Shown: one piece after another, positions 62,841 through 64,000 of the stretch
Layout of the letters: each line of letters begins with the position of its first letter
Position numbering within the stretch: the first letter of the stretch is position 1
Assembly (NCBI GenBank): GCA_964035545.1
Contig: OZ037767.1
Location: 9,476,207 to 9,540,206, forward strand
Origin: Bugula neritina
Taxonomy: Eukaryota; Bryozoa; Gymnolaemata; Cheilostomatida; Bugulidae
DNA: 64,000 bases
Direction of reading: 5' to 3'
Program-made: the position numbers and the translations under genes
Notes under the pieces: model-generated
Databases searched by the model: none
Seen by the model: the letters and a program-made list of their open reading frames with translations, nothing else
What the model was told of the DNA's origin: nothing

Positions 62841-63951
62841 CTAACTTCAAACTTGATGCTAAAATGATAATTGAAGAGTTATAATTACGCTATGTAGGTG
62901 TAAGCAGAGTGTCTAATTTGAGCTGTTTTTATCTTTGTATTTAGGATCAATTCATACAACTACTTTAATTTAAAGCTCGTTTGTTTAGAAATTCAAATTT
63001 AGCGTCTTTCATGGGTATAAAATGACACTCTTTACTATGATTACTTGCTTTAGAGTGACACTCTAGCTTATACAGCCTGACTAGGGATAGGAAGGGTTTT
63101 CAGAGGTGATCAGAGTTTATTTGAATCACCAACGTTGATCAAATACTGACCGTAAAAACTAAAATAATAATTACATAATGATACTACATAAGGCATAATG
63201 ATAATGATACTAATGCAAACAAAATGTATGTAACTAATATAGTATATATGTAAAAGCACCAACAACATATATAATAAATTGTAGATAGCAGCATGAAATA
63301 ACAATTCAACTTAGCATGTAACTACAGCCCGTATTATTGAAACTTTATAACATAAAAATGTAAGCACAATACCTAATTGCAAATAGAAGTTTATTACCTC
63401 TTTTCTCTCTTTCCTAGTCTACTGTTATGTTGATGCTGTGGCTTTGTACAGTCTTCCAAAGTAACTAATTACAGTAGTAAATAGCAATTACAAATAATGC
63501 TACTCTTTGGTAGTCTTTCATAAACTTATTAATGCTACTCTTTGGTAGTCTTACATAACTCAAAAATGCTATCTAAACTGACAGCATGACTAACAATATT
63601 GAAACTACTAAAAATGGTTTTCTTATATAATAATCCATTTGATAGACATTATTGTGTTGCAAGAAGTATGATTTCACATTTTGGCTATTTTGGGGTAGGA
63701 TCTTACTATTTCAAAGAAGTGGGCTGAAGTAAACAAACATCGTGTGACATCACAGCTGATGCAAGCATAACTGCTGACTATGAATAATTTGACATGTGTA
63801 GCTAACTGTTTTTGTTTGGTAAACAAGCATTAGGTTGACTACTGACTTGCTAGTGGTTGGGTTAATTTTAGATTGATGATATTGTGAATGATTTTACTAT
63901 AAATAATAATTCCTGTAAACATCATGCATCCTATTTAGTAACATTACAATG
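62841..63951. other. No gene recognised near the right end
   Basis: AT-rich DNA. A 19-bp phrase AATGCTACTCTTTGGTAGTC is repeated at 63498 and 63532. Nothing coding was supported. Confidence 0.5.
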
Positions 63952-64000
63952 GGCGACCTTGACCTAGTTTTCAAAAAGGTTTTCGATAAAGTTCCTTATC
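63952..64000 (+). pseudogene. Start of a LINE reverse transcriptase (cut by window end)
   Basis: The plus-strand frame reads GDLDLVFKKVFDKVPY, close to the LDFxKAFDxVPH motif at the start of the non-LTR RT palm. The catalytic context D is shifted or lost (LVFKK in place of LDFxK), so the copy is probably decayed. The window ends within the motif. Confidence 0.55.

Overview
This is AT-rich, intron-rich nuclear DNA of a multicellular animal. It holds seven protein-coding genes whose exons I could join by hand with consistent splice phases. All use GT-AG introns except one GC-AG intron. The set (MRPS30/mL65, NVL, two sigma-like GSTs, a DNAJA1/4-type Hsp40, an NPAS4/dysfusion-like bHLH-PAS factor, SLC25A42) is metazoan. 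The proteins are recognisable but clearly diverged from vertebrate ones, so an invertebrate, possibly an early-branching lineage such as a sponge or cnidarian, is my best guess. The species cannot be named from this window.

Layout: 1-0.98 kb, low-complexity (CTAATAGTAATA)-type arrays; 0.99-7.5 kb, MRPS30 (+, 10 exons, 584 aa); 7.6-11.6 kb, intergenic with a roughly 770-bp MITE; 11.6-24.8 kb, NVL (+, 25 exons, 901 aa); 25.6-31.5 kb, two tandem GST genes (-), the second with an acylation-type MGC N-terminus and a His where the catalytic Tyr should be; 31.8-32.3 kb, a hAT-like MITE with a perfect 8-bp target duplication; 32.8-38.2 kb, DNAJA-type Hsp40 (-, 405 aa, CaaX end, distant 5' UTR exon and TATA box); 38.2-42.7 kb, very AT-rich intergenic DNA; 42.7-49.9 kb, NPAS4-like bHLH-PAS (+, 9 exons, 520 aa); 51.2-55.0 kb, SLC25A42-like carrier (-, 7 coding exons, 329 aa); 55.0-64.0 kb, a transposon-rich tail with MITEs, a Ty3/gypsy relic, a duplicated tRNA-like unit abutting a dead LINE, a LINE ORF1 relic, and the start of another LINE RT at the window edge.

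The genes are mostly housekeeping and form no single pathway. MRPS30 and SLC25A42 are mitochondrial, NVL acts in the nucleolus, DNAJA in the cytosol, and the GSTs in redox or lipid metabolism. I found no operon-like or CRISPR-like system. The less ordinary content is (a) tandem arrays that sit on splice sites in three genes, (b) a tRNA-derived SINE family with a conserved 3' hairpin, one copy interrupted by a TTAA-flanked MITE, (c) the MGC-type GST lacking its catalytic Tyr, and (d) tRNA-like units next to a LINE 3' end. Exon coordinates were derived by eye and have not been checked against transcripts.
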